Shown here piece by piece: positions 35,785 through 47,600 of a stretch of 64,000 nucleotides of DNA (position 1 is its first letter; each line of letters begins with the position of its first letter). Made by a program: the position numbers and the translations under genes. Where the stretch lies: positions 1-64,000 of the forward strand of contig QNGE01003551.1 in assembly GCA_008508345.1 (NCBI GenBank), in the 5' to 3' direction. The DNA is from Paragonimus westermani. Taxonomy: Eukaryota; Platyhelminthes; Trematoda; Plagiorchiida; Troglotrematidae. The notes below the pieces were generated by a model, which saw only the letters and a list, made by a program, of their open reading frames with translations, did not search any database and was not told the DNA's origin.

Positions 35785-36018
35785 TGTTGCAGTCACTTTA
35801 CTGCACCTCGCACAACAATTGGAATGTCCGGAGTTCAAATCCCGGCCGTGGCAAGGATAAGCACTACTGAGGAGTTCTAATGAGAGCGAAACTCGAGTCT
35901 AGTGCTTCCATTCGAAACAGGCTGGCTGCTAAGTCTATCTGAATGTGAAGACTGCGATCAAATGTGAGTGATGGTCAACTTGAAAATAAACCAAATCCCC
36001 GACTACTCATCAGTAATT
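35785..36018 (+). mobile_element. tRNA-type SINE (family S1)
   Basis: Contains a good RNA polymerase III B box (GGAGTTCAAATCCCGG at 35833) as in tRNA-derived SINEs, followed by the shared body (GAGAGCGAAACTCGAGTCTA, GGCTGGCTGCTAAGTCTATC) and the shared 3' part (GTGATGGTCAACTTGAAAAT through CCCGACTACTCATCAGTAAT). The region of the A box is degenerate compared with the copy at 36210. It cannot fold as an intact tRNA. Confidence 0.75.
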
Positions 36019-36116
36019 TAAAATATCGCCTTGCAGGTTTAATGAGTTCTGTGATCTCGACCTGTCTCTGAAGTCCTAATCGCGGACTTATCGATCGGAG
36101 TTAACAGGCAGTAACT

Positions 36117-36211
36117 GTGTCTCCTCTCGAGACGATCGGGCAACCTGATCATTGCTCACAAGCGAGAGTGGTTGAGCGTTCGGATTTGATAATTTGGTCG
36201 TGTCTAATGTG
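36117..36211 (+). repeat. Repeat shared with window positions 1-96
   Basis: Carries TCTCGAGACGATCGGGCAAC and CACAAGCGAGAGTGGTTGAG, both present in 1-96 but in a different relative orientation. It directly precedes the 5' end of the SINE at 36210, so it may be part of a longer composite repeat. Confidence 0.6.
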
Positions 36212-36382
36212 AGGTGAATGACGACGCAGTGGTTAACACGGTTGCCTCATGATTGGAATGTCCGGAGTTCAAATCCCGGCCGTTGCAAGGATATGCACCA
36301 CTGACGAGCTCTAATGAGAGCGAAACTCGAGTCTAGTGCTTCTTTTCGAAAGACACCGGCTGGCTGCTAAGTCTATCTGAAA
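36210..36382 (+). mobile_element. tRNA-type SINE (family S1) cut at a single N
   Basis: The best-preserved S1 promoter: A-box-like GACGCAGTGGTTAACACGG at about 36221 and B box GGAGTTCAAATCCCGG at about 36266, about 45 bp apart as in tRNA genes. The body matches 35830-35955. The match stops exactly at an ambiguous base (36383), and the expected 3' part (GTGATGGTCAACTTG) is missing, so the N probably marks a join in the assembly. Confidence 0.8.
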
Positions 36383-37339
36383 NTAGTCCGCTTTATCGGT
36401 CAGTTCAGTATGTCAAGTGTAGATATTGTGAAGACATTCTCGATTCACCGCTTATCCAAACTCCTACACAATAGACAATCGAGTGGCCGACAAATACAAT
36501 ATCGCATTAGGATGCAGCATCTGGATTTGCCAGACAATTTCAATGTCATATCTTTCGTTATTCGCTTAGCTCTTTGTTGTCTGTCGGATCAATCAGATTA
36601 CAGCTGATGATATTGCGTGCATCACTGGTATCAGTCGACGACAGACTCCGATTTTTAAATACCAACGTACGTTTATAAGTCCGTGTTCTTGTCTCCATAA
36701 GTGAGAACTGTTTACTTCAACCGGTCTGATACCTGCTCCTTATAACTTATACGGAAAGTCCGAATTCACGTGGACTCTTGGGGTTGTTCGAAGTCCGTGA
36801 TTCTGAGTGTTATTGTGGATGATTTGCTGTTCAATATATCCGAAGAACTGTGAAGTCTTCCGTACACCTCGGTCCCACTTTTTGCATGAAGTAATCAACA
36901 TGGGGACCAGATAAATAGTTGGTGGTAATTCAGTTGTTCGTGAGGAACGTGAGGAACACATAGCGATACTGAACTTTCCCGTGGTTTTGTTAATTACGTG
37001 TTGGCAATGACCCCTTTTTCTGACAGAAAATGCCGGTATTCCCCGTGGAGATTACGCTCACTCTCTTTAGTATGCGAATAGTTGTTGGTTTGGATAATAT
37101 GCCCAAAACTTCCCACCTAGAGAAATCAGTTCCGTAATCAGTTAATATTGAGTTGTCGATAATTAGCCTACTTTCATGATTTTTTCACACTATGTTGGTT
37201 ACATTAGGTGCATCACGAACACATCGGCTTAATTTTGCCATCAAGAGGACATTCAATACAGCGAAATCGACTATTTCTTTCACGAGCAACCCGTAGATCA
37301 CTGTGAATTGGGAGGGCACAATGCTGGTTCACAATTCAT

Positions 37340-37615
37340 CTGTGGGGATTTGCTCCTTCTTCTACAAGTGTTCAGCGGGGCATCATCCAACGTGGATCAC
37401 GAGCGCCACTGTAAGTCATCTGTCTGATATGAGTCCTCAAGTTAGCCCGAATCTGTTGTTCATCGTTGTCTGTGGAATTTCACAGAATCTGTCAAAGTTC
37501 GTTCGCCAGCGTACGATTACCACTACTGAAGCAATCACCGTTCGATTACGTACCCCAACCTTGTTCGGGCAGAACAAGTTTGCTCAATCTCTCAGCTGCT
37601 TTGGTCATTAGTTCG
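37340..37615 (+). pseudogene. Penelope-like GIY-YIG nuclease remnant (second PLE)
   Basis: Plus-strand frame 37303-37611 reads HHPTWITSATVSHLSD and, after a degenerate stretch, LSKFVRQRTITTTEAITVRL and RTPTLFGQNKF. It aligns in order with the minus-strand PLE at 4588-4830 (HHPAWL, AIVAHLTDS, LVRFRMVTVAKAISIRLRNP). The C-x-C and GIY motif that should precede HHP are lost. It is a diverged copy or sister lineage of the same PLE type. No flanking inverted repeat was detected. Confidence 0.65.
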
Positions 37616-37750
37616 CCCACCCGGTCGACGGGTACGCAGTTAGCAGCACTCAAGTGGCTTTTACAAACGCAAATATGAGATAATGTGAATTTTGACCAAT
37701 ACCAAACTTCACATGTGGCCGTTTTCGTTTGTTTTGTTGTTTCATATCAG

Positions 37751-37912
37751 CGTCAGCGTTTGAAAAGTACAGCTGGACTGAAAAACAGTCTGCATCGATA
37801 AATGCAAATGGAGAGAGTCAAAGCACACCATATTTTCCTAAGGAACTATGTTGTCACGATAACTTACCACCAAACGACGGTGAATTCATTAACGAAACCG
37901 ATTTCCAAATTA
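37751..37912 (+). CDS. Candidate internal exon, unknown protein
   Basis: A 162-nt segment with a very strong acceptor (GTTTGTTTTGTTGTTTCATATCAG) and a good donor (TTA|GTAAGAT). Starts and ends in phase 1 and encodes about 53 residues (SAFEKYSWTEKQSASINANG, then FPKELCCHDNLPPNDGEF and INETDFQIS). Symmetric phase-1 exons are typical of extracellular modules, but no module is recognised. It sits just downstream of a PLE remnant, so a transposon origin of the frame cannot be excluded. It does not join in phase with the next candidate segment at 38062. Confidence 0.25.
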
Positions 37913-38061
37913 GTAAGATTTGACCGAAACTCAACAATTCCCCCGTGGAATCGGAGGAAGTTCACGCCATGTTTTTGGTCTCACCTCACCATTTGTGACC
38001 TCTGACGTGGCGTATTATAATCGTGTTGATGAAGCGCTCGGCAGTGGATATGATTTCTCAG

Positions 38062-38237
38062 TTTGGTGACCTTGTTATCCAGCAGTATCGTTCCACGTCC
38101 TGCCAACGTGTCTTATCTGAACATCTTATCCATATATGGATGTTTTGTTGGAGGCAACCCCTTACGTTATCGAGATCGGCGTGAACAGCTCGCTCAAAAA
38201 TGTTGCCATTTTGAGTTGGACGATAACCACAGCGGTG
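38062..38237 (+). other. Weak exon-like segment
   Basis: Lies between an acceptor (TGATTTCTCAG) and a donor (GTG|GTAACT). Encodes about 58 residues including RYRDRREQLAQKCCHFELDD. It enters in phase 2 while the exon at 37751 ends in phase 1, so the two do not join. Probably chance, but recorded. Confidence 0.15.
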
Positions 38238-38239
38238 GT

Positions 38240-41038
38240 AACTGAACCTCAGGTGGATGTACTCAGGAAGATCAATAACTATGGAATTTGAACAATTTGT
38301 TTTTTTTCCATGGCTGTTTTACATTTAGTTTTTCAGTCTATCAGAGATCATATATTACCATAAAAGTCTGATAGTGCTGTTACTGTACCTTGAGTAAACC
38401 ACCCCTACTACTCCAGCTCCATTGTCGAGGTGAAGAATATTCACATTCTGCATAGCACGTCGGAATGTCCGAGAATCGATATGTCCCTCTGGTATAAAAC
38501 ATTTTCAAAGAATCAGAGTTATCCGGAACTATTGGTAAGCCACGTCTTTTCTTCTTCTAGGTAGATTATTTTGGAGCAAGAAACTGTCTGAACCTCAAGT
38601 AAGTGCTCATAGCAGTTGTATCTAAGCCTGTCTTTCTGTGGCATTTTACCTTACCAGTGGCTTACGAACTTTCAACCAAAGGGCTAATACCTCAGGCCTT
38701 AGGTTATTCCTTTCCGTTGATAACAAATCCTTGACATGATTAATTGAGCCCCAAGGAACTGTCCCTCCGTAATTTTGTCGCGTGGGCAATTCCACGGCCG
38801 TCGTCAGTAATCTGATTCCACCTGCATTTGCCATAAATTATCAGGGAGAAAGATAGCCAGCCCGTTGTCATGTCTTGCACTTGGTGTATATGCAGCTGCC
38901 AATCTTCCGAAAGCGGACAAGACCTCAAGGGTAGATGGAAGGTAGATGGAATTCATTTAGAAATCCATGCGTCTACAGGTTATCACATCTCTGACCTTAA
39001 AAATACTTCGATCACGCTAGTGTTAGGTGGTTTGGCAGATCTGGTTATGTAACGGAAAATTAGTTATGGAATATCTGTATTCCAACTGAACTGGAACTTG
39101 CAGTAAGTGTGACACGTCCTCTACGAACATGCCATGCTCAGTAAAAGCGGTAGTTGATTTGAGTGTGATCTGCCTGAAAAATCTTACTGACAGAGTCATT
39201 ATCTGGAGTGATTGGCGAACTCCACATAATACCTACCGTCAAACAAATTGCTCCTTTGGGCCTGTGCAGTAGCTTGTTCGCAGGCCAGTTGCACAATAAT
39301 TTTTATCACAAGATCAAATCAGATGGTTGTATGCTTTTTAGAGGGTGCACACTTTGGTTTTTAAACCCACTTACACCTTTTCGCCAACAGTTCGACGGGG
39401 TGAAACGTCGTATTCCGATCACCGGATAATGAGTCGGAAATTTATTCCGTATCAAAGACCACTCTGATTTCCTGGATACGTACCTCACATCTCTGAAGGT
39501 CAGTTCTTGAGTCTAATTGGGTTTTCGGTTGAACTGACAACAGTCGCATAAGTGCCGCTAACCCGGTCAACATACTGGTTAGAATTTGATCTCTTGAACA
39601 GGGGGCTCACTAGCACAAATTCATCGTTGTATGAAGATGCCGTGTTATATCCAAAACAAATAGGGCTAAGTCCACAAAATGGCCACAGAACCAGGTTGAG
39701 GACGTAAATTGAGCCCAGTTCTTGCCTCTGTTGTTTGGTGAAGCATATATCGTTTCAAGAGTTTTGAAAGATTGGGTTTAAGTCCAAGGAACAAGGAAAG
39801 CAACGCACAAAAACCGTAGTTTTGCGCATCAAAGCCGTGTATAGTTCGGTCAACTCCATTCGTCGGCGGAAAATTTGTTTCACGTGGTCACGTGGTGTTC
39901 ACGGAAAGAATGACAATCGTTTAAATGTCTGGCCTTGAATCGCTGATATGAGGAACGCCTACATCTAATGTGTTATAAATTAATCCCGCCGTTTGACTTA
40001 CGGGTGGCAATTTTCCATGGCTGCTTTAGAAGCGATTTTACGAAACGGAATCAAAGTTCACCTGACGAGTGATTTTGTAGGTTTTTTGCACGTGCACCGG
40101 TAGAAAATATCGCCCCAATTGACTAACTGATTATCAACCTTAAATCATGTCTCATAAAACCACAAAATCATATGACTGCCGCACTTTTGGGCAGTGAGTC
40201 CTACACTGGTAATTAGATAGCACTGGTGTTCTTACAACGAACAGCCAACCCTTAGTAGTAGGATTTAACTGACCCAACTTTTAACGATAGTTCTTACAGT
40301 GATTAAGGAAAGCATAAAAACGGGACATGTAACTGTGATACGACTATCCAACTCGTCTCATCCTCTCACTAGTTTAGGAATGCATGTGTTTTGCTATCGC
40401 GTTAAGCAATTAGACACACCAAGTGCACCAAGTCAGACAGGAGACTGTAGGACGCTGATACGAGAACGCCTCCTTAGGTTCTACAAAGAAGTCATTATTT
40501 CACTCGTGGATATGTGTTACTGTACATTTTTTAAATGTAACAAGCCATTAAGTTTCACAGAGCGTCCGTGGAGTCTGGATAAAGACAACAGGTGGACGAG
40601 TCCATAACCACTGACGAACTCTTTGAACACGTACGGTGTGTGAGCTGAGACAACTTTTTGTTGGATACATAGTTCCCTGCCTGTGTGAAGCAATGTGGGA
40701 GGCAATGAAAATTTTCCTATAACCCTAAACTTCACTCACCGTTTGGATTATTCTATTGCGTGGCAAGTACACTTAATCTAAGGACTGAACTCAGTCCGCA
40801 CGCTTGGTAAGCGTCTATCGTAATTATGGCTTGGCCCTTTCGATGATCATGCCAGTGTTATTGTCGTGCAACGATTTCGTCCACGTTTGACTTAATCTGC
40901 TCACATTTAAGCGAAAGAAATGAAATCTGTGCATACAAGGGCACATATTAGTGCGCAGTCCTGCGGACGTTGAATTTGGATGCTGACTAAAGCTTGGAAT
41001 CACTTCTGGGTGTACTCCTAGCTAATCGTAAAACATGT
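38240..41038. other. No recognisable gene
   Basis: Overlapping short frames on both strands at 38640-39050 are not assignable. The frame at 40299-40607 (102 codons) has no motif. No repeat seen. Confidence 0.45.
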
Positions 41039-41167
41039 CACTCGAGTCTAGTGCTTCTTTTCGAAAGAGGCTGACTGGAAAGTCTGTCTGAATGCGAACG
41101 CTGCGACCCAATGCGAGTGATGGTCAACTTGAAAATAAACCAAATCCCCGACTACTCATCAGTAATC
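41039..41167 (+). mobile_element. 5'-truncated tRNA-type SINE (family S1)
   Basis: Begins within the body (CACTCGAGTCTAGTGCTTC) and keeps the 3' part intact (GTGATGGTCAACTTGAAAAT, CCCGACTACTCATCAGTAAT). The promoter boxes are lost. The 3' half is very similar to that of the copy at 35928-36010. Confidence 0.8.
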
Positions 41168-42855
41168 AATTTGGTAAGATTATCAGCTTTCCATTTAGTT
41201 TTCACTTAGCCTTTCTTTGGAGTTCTAACCTTAGTTATTGATAATATCTCTTAACCTCTGGAGTTTTCGGACCATTCGGTGTATAGTGAACCGAGTCTTC
41301 TGGAACGCTAAAGTCTTTTCACTTGTCAATTCAGTCACTTCATCTTTTCGTGTCATGGCTTGAAAAGAGCAAGAGTACGGTGAAATTCTTGACACACAAA
41401 AGCGAGCTCACTCCCACAACATCGACATAGCTGCCGGTGCCACAGTTTTTGACTGGAGGGTAACGCATTTCTGGTTCTTAAGAAATTCACATGACTAGCT
41501 AAATGTGATCCAGCTTAGCAATAGCATAGCAATCTGGGTAAATGCTCTTATTTGTTGCAGTTACTTCTCCAACTCTGAGTACCTTTCACGTTACGTGGAA
41601 TGTGCTAACACCATATTAGTGATACTTCTTTACAATACAATATGCTGATTTTTACGTGCACTTGCTGTAATCTACCTTAAAATACCACAATTAGCGCCAG
41701 GGAACTGTACTAACTCTTTAATTCCGTCTGACGGCAATCGATTGCACTCAGAATGAAAACACTAGTCAGCAATATGTCGGCGGCCTGACACAACTTTGAC
41801 AATATGTTGTTTAAGTTATCAATGAGTTACCATGTACATCTGTTGGCCTTCTTTTGGATTTTGTTCATCTTTAACCTTAACATTCCAGTTCAGCAAAGCG
41901 TTACCAGACAGATTTTTTTGCATGAAATGTTGGACTCTTGTTTCAACTTCGGTAAAGCTCCTTAGCTGGAGTTTGTCCTATCAAAAACTCTGCAGTGACC
42001 CACAAGCTAGGGGAGGGAGTGCCACTGGCCTCATAGTGAACATAACCAAATTATCCACTCTATATTTACAACCACAGTGGCATGATTGCGGCAATCAAAA
42101 AGTGCGTTTGAACGGACATTTAAAACTTTGCAATGATTATGTCATTGGAAGATACAAATTTAATACATTTGGATGCGAATGGGGTTCTCCGTATTCGCTA
42201 TAGTCAAAATAAAGACAAAATTTTTACGGCTTCATTTTGGCGGCGCAAATTGAGTGTGAATCAGTCGTGTCAGTTCAAAGTTTCTTCGATATTTGCTTGT
42301 TGATGAAGACTGCTCCAAACAGTGTCAGAGGTCGTCCCCACGCGAAGATACTAAAATGGCTTTGGTGATGGGTCTTTCACTACAGTTACTGAGTGAAGCC
42401 TAACAATACTTTATTATACATGCTCTTGGTTCCTATGACAAAGGTTCTGTGAAAGTGATCCTGCGGACACATGTGAATTGAACTTACTTACTGACAACTG
42501 CAAGTTTTCCGTTGCAACCGAATATTTCGTGATCGATTTCGGTTGCATAAACACCGTCTCTTTACAGGTGGCAATCGTTTCTAATCGTTTCTAATCGTAT
42601 TCGGCTAGCGTTAACTATTACAATCTGCTCTAACTCGCACATTCCCTGCGGCTGAATTGCTATTGCTACTCACAACTAGGAATGTCACTCAGCTTATTCG
42701 TAGTCGTGACCTACCGAAATGTTCTGTCTCACATGTAGCGTTAACTAGTTAATTGGCACACTGGGGAAAAAATACACACAATGACCTCGTTGTTTTTGGT
42801 TGATTGTCGGCAGGCCGTACTTCAGCTTAGATTTGCAGTATGTGAACACAGGTGA
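41168..42855. other. No recognisable gene
   Basis: The 123-codon plus frame at 41832-42203 has no domain I recognise. There is a short tandem (ATCGTTTCTA, three imperfect units) at 42575-42600. Confidence 0.45.
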
Positions 42856-42877
42856 GTCCTTCTTTAGCTATTGAGTT

Positions 42878-43095
42878 CCTTGCAACCCGGGTGATGGCTG
42901 ACTCGTAGTCTGACGGGTAGGTGTCTGGATCACGATCAACCACTTATACACGAGTCGTGGGTTTGATTCTCCGGCGTGCGTGATGCTGATGTGACCCAAC
43001 TAGGTCGAAACACATGCCCATCAACTCGCTGGTGGTCGCTGGGAGCAACTGTTTGTATGAATTGGAAATGTTAGCCAACGGAGTCCTGACTGGCA
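42878..43095 (+). mobile_element. tRNA-derived SINE (family S2), copy 1
   Basis: Shares a body of about 210 bp with 44033-44245. It has a good A box (TAGTCTGACGGG at 42906) and B box (GGGTTTGATTCTCC at 42960), spaced 54 bp apart as in a tRNA gene with a longer variable region. Downstream landmarks are GGCGTGCGTGATGCTG and CTCGCTGGTGGTCGCTGGGA. The sequence cannot be folded as a clean tRNA. The open frame at 43014-43211 lies inside it and is not a gene. Confidence 0.75.
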
Positions 43096-44032
43096 ATAAA
43101 GTGATTGTTCATAGAAAGTTAGTTGGGACAAACGAACACTTGGATCAACCTGCACACGCAAGAAATTTGCCTCGTTTCTACACGTACTTCATTCGGTCAC
43201 GATTAAAGTAAGTGGACGGTGTGTTGCAGTTAGGTTAAGCAAGAGCACGGAGTAGTTTGTTTGCAAGAGAATAGTATCAGATTACCGTGTCTAGTAACAT
43301 AGTTGCAGTCTGCATAAAAGGTGTTTTTGGAATTCATTGTTTCGTTGATCTCCAGAACTTATACTTACTGACAAAAATTATTTTACTCAAACCATGTCGT
43401 TTTCAATTTTAAAATAAAGTTTTAGACTAATTACTAACAGAAATTCACCACGATACTTTGTTGTCTATGCCATGTCCGGTTACTGTTTTCAACCCGTACA
43501 CTCAAAACCAGTCCATATCAAACTGTGCGCAATATGTGCAAGGTGTAATGAAGTTTATTCAGTTGTATTTATAAATAGTCATCTATCACCATTAAACCTA
43601 TGTTTAGTACATTTTTCTGACGCGTTCGGCAACTGCGGTGTACTAAGTTTATTGTGGATAGTTCATTCTGTTTTGTCACCAAATAGGCAGTGTTTTGAAA
43701 TAGCATGTTCAAACTCGTTTGGTTCCAGCTACCTCTTACAAATGAGGGTTCTGATCCGTCATGTTTGTGCAACAACCAAGCACCAGCTTCGTGCGACCTT
43801 TCCGTTCTAAAAGTTGCTCATAAAACACAGTTATTCAGTGGATACAAATAATCATGTTTAAGAACATACTAATGTTTGGTACTTCTGGGGAGTCTAGTCA
43901 AGAACAGCACCGGTCGCCCAATCCATCGTAAATGGCACCTCAAAGTAACCGGGGCATGCTTAATAATAGCCTTGAGTCAGAATGAAGTAGCACTCGACAA
44001 ACCCTTCGAACCGCTTTCTTTAGCTCTTACGT

Positions 44033-44260
44033 GTCCTGTAACCCAGGTGACGGTTGACTCATGGTCTAGTGGATATGTACGTGGACCACAATCTACCACC
44101 TATGGATGAATCGTGGTTTCGCTTCTTCGGCGTGCGTGGTGCTGGTTAGTTTCATTTAGGTGGAAACATTCTCACCAGCTCATTGGTGGTCACTGAGACG
44201 AACTTTTTGCGAATGATGAAGCTGAACGTTGATTGGTCGTTGGTGCAGATCATGTGGTCG
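44033..44260 (+). mobile_element. tRNA-derived SINE (family S2), copy 2
   Basis: Direct repeat of 42878-43095, about 1.15 kb downstream. The A box (TGGTCTAGTGGAT) is recognisable and the B box (GTGGTTTCGCTTCTTC) is mutated. The 3' body (GGCGTGCGTGGTGCTGG, CTCATTGGTGGTCACTGAGA) matches copy 1 with frequent substitutions, so the copies are old or belong to different subfamilies. Confidence 0.75.
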
Positions 44261-44571
44261 GGTTGATGGCCTCCACGGTGGACCTAACGAAAGGGTCGGT
44301 TGAAAAATCTCCATAACTTTGAACGAATTCGCCAGAAGTTAGGAGAAGCTGCTCGGATTACTAGTCTAAAACAGTCACCATGAGCTAAAACCTGTGAAAG
44401 GCTGTATTAGGACAAGGGAAACTACTGTCACTTTCTGATCTATAAGTTTTAATCCACCCAAGTTTAACCACCGATTTTATAACTCACAAAAAAATTTATT
44501 ATTGAAAGCTGACAGTATTTCTATCTTGTTTTTTTCTCTAGACCACCTTTCAACATGAACACTGCAAACAA

Positions 44572-44605
44572 ATTGGTACGGTTGAGCGTTCAGATTTGAT
44601 TTTTC
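44572..44605 (+). repeat. Fragment of the 1-96 / 36117 repeat
   Basis: GGTTGAGCGTTCAGATTTGAT matches 36168-36188 with one change. It is isolated. Confidence 0.4.
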
Positions 44606-47600
44606 TTTTAGGTCATCAAAATGGCATCTCACGAGCTCGAGAGCTGGAATTCTGCTTGTTGCAAAGACAAAACCGTGTAAAGTTAATGGGCTATAACGAA
44701 CAAAGAATCTAGTTTACTGTGCTTTTTTTCCAACGCCATCCATTTGGATAGTCGATATAAATTAACAGCAGACAAATAACTATGGTTCAATAAGCAGGTT
44801 GATGGAAACAACTTAGAATACAACAGGTCGAACTTCTGTAGATGAACGTACATATGTTAGTTGAATAATTCTGATTAGCAATGCTTCACTGTCCATAACT
44901 ATTGGCTTCTTGCTACGTAATTCTAGAAACTACCCGTGTTTCGAGATAGGGATTTGTTTCGGAGTTCATCCGATCCGTATCACCACGGATACTGGACGAC
45001 GTATATCATAGGTTTCTTAGAGTTATTTCAGTAAGTTTCAGCTCAGACTACAAACTGTTCGGGCCGTAGAATTGTCAAACTCGGTGTTGACCTGATTTAC
45101 GAGATCTTTCATTATGACACTGACATCGTAAATTGCGTGATGCTTTTGGTTAGGTGGTTTGCAATGAATAAACTTCTCATCCAACTTACACGAACTCAGT
45201 AGCATTAGTTGTTGAATAACTACAGAAATGGAAGTTCATGTTTTCGTATTTTTAAGTCTTACGTCTATGCCGTTAATTTTTTGAGGAAAACTTTCTTTCG
45301 AACAAGATGGGAGGCGTATTTTAAAAAAAGTGAATTACCAGTGAGCACATGGCAGATTTGTCTATATCTTAATATGATCAATTATTACAAAGCTGAATAT
45401 TCATTGGATTGAAACTAACCAGGGAGTGCAATCATCAGAGTAGCACGTGACCTACCATCTGACCTAGTCACGTTGGATCTCGGAACTCCTTATATTAATT
45501 CCGTTAGCCATACCCTCCCCGGATGTTTAATAGTCATCAGTCCGAATGTTCAAACTGTACTCTGTCAATCTTGCCAATGAGCACTAGACGCTTCGGATTG
45601 TTTATGGTAAATTGGCCAACCGACCAAAACTAAAAGAGATGAAAATTGAAATATTCGAAGTTTCGAAACGGTGACGAGAACCGCGTGCCTCCGTGCAACA
45701 CCTGTTATATGATAAGCTTTGTAGTTAAAAATGGTTAGTTTGGCACGCTGTCTTCAGTAGATTCTTGTAACTAATTCGCAATATCTTTAACCCACTCCGC
45801 AACAAGGGATGCGTCCTGTGAATTGTTCAACCAAAGTTCTTTAGAACTTAAGACATACTTCCAAAAGTAGAATGTGGTTGTTGATGTTTCCACTTCCAAC
45901 TGCGTCAATGAGAGAAACACAAGATCATTACCTCCAATTCGTTACTATCGTGAATGCATGTAGAGTTGTTTGTGTTCACTCGAACAACAGTTATGTTATC
46001 GCGATGTCTTTCAAAGCGTACCGTCAACGACAGACCCCAGTTTGCTCGCTTAACTAGACAATGTTGTCTTGTTTTCCAAAGCAAATCAGGCATTCTCTGA
46101 AAGGGCGTTTCCTCTTCCCACTTGATGAGGGCAGTTCGATCTCTCTCTCTCTCTCTCTGAAGTGTTCTTTCGCAAAAATCCTAAAGACCCTATTCATAGA
46201 TCTTCAGCTTGATAGTGATCTTTTTCCATTTTTTACAAAGAGTCGTCATTTGGTTAACCAACTGATCCGGTCCTGCATTTCATCCCCATTATTATTTCTA
46301 ACTATCCATCCAAATATCTAGACGTTCTTTTACCTGACAATATTATATGTTTACTTCGTCAAAACTGTTTTGGAAATGTAAGAAGTCTATCATGTTATGC
46401 TTTGGATCTCAGAGTCTCATTCACATCGTATTGTGTGTAATCCCTGGTTTACTGCTCCATTCGTTTGTCCATGTTGATTATACTATTCCCCTGTATTATA
46501 TCCGTACTACTTGAGAAGGATACTAAACTCTTGACAGGCCACCTGCATTAGGGGGTTGGCGTTTCCTATACACTAGTGATTAAGTTGATCATTTTCATGC
46601 ACTGCAATAAGTACGACAGATTTGTCGGTAGAATACGTTCTGGTACCACCTGTCATATTTTCGTCCAATTGTCTCAGTCACGTTCAGCTTACCCAACACG
46701 AAGGAAAGATTCCAACTTTATGTACATATCGAACATTCAACGACAACCCAGGCACTCCCTTGTTAACTGACTGTGATTTCAACTCGAATAAGTTGATCGC
46801 TAAACATTTATATAAGGTTGGTTTACCAGACCTGATTTGTTACACAGAGTCCCTCCGTTGGTCAGACAGTCCTAATTATTATGCACATATGGAAACACGA
46901 ACAAAAATACTTAAACATGCAGACTGATCTACATAGTTGATAAAACACATAACTTACTCGTAAACATATCAGAGTTGTCTCCGATAGCCTACGTTATCAA
47001 CTCAAACACAACTAAATACCAACCTTTGCCTACCGTGAGCAGAGTTAAGCGCACGGTTCGCGATTCAGTTTTATTTGACAGCTTATCGTTTCGTTTAATT
47101 GCACTGATAAGACAGGGGGTTGAACTCCGATCTGTTCACGCGAGACAATCTTGTTGATCAACGCTCCATATACCATAATCTACGCAAGGTTAAGTCAGAA
47201 CACCTAAACGCTAAGCTATATTCACTTGTGGATAATACCTGAGTTACTCGATTGCTTCAAGAGAAACTGTCCTGTCAACTCCAAGAGACAGACCCACAGC
47301 CAGCCTAAGCGTTCGAATATGATGATTCGGCCATTAGTAAAGTGAAGAAAATGGTGTTCAGCTCAACTCGGTAGTGCCCTGACTATGGCAACGTCACAAA
47401 CTACTGAACACTCCTGGTAAATGCAAGACTGGAATCTACTGCTACCTTTTTCACAAGGCTATCTGAAAAACCTACCGGACCACCAGCAAGTGTTAGCGGT
47501 GTCAAGTTGTACTGACGAAAATTAAAGTTGCGTGTAACATCTCTGTCTTTTCAACCTTATCTCGTTTATGCTCAAAAATCTATATTACTAATGCCAGATG

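Noticed and set aside
38740..38928. Minus-strand ITDDGRGI, resembling an ATP-binding motif of MutL-type proteins
   Set aside because: The motif is isolated, the flanking sequence does not follow the family, and no splice context supports an exon.
42090..42300. Kinase-like or receptor-like words in one plus frame (AIKKC, SLEDTNLIHL)
   Set aside because: Two stops interrupt it and the order of conserved residues does not match a kinase domain.
42900..42975. Possible tRNA gene
   Set aside because: The A and B boxes are present, but the arms do not pair as a cloverleaf and the unit is repeated with a non-tRNA body, so it is a SINE.
43014..43211. 65-codon plus-strand ORF
   Set aside because: It lies inside SINE S2 copy 1.
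47000..47520. CR1- or Penelope-type coding remnant
   Set aside because: Only loosely similar stretches with several stops; no diagnostic motif.
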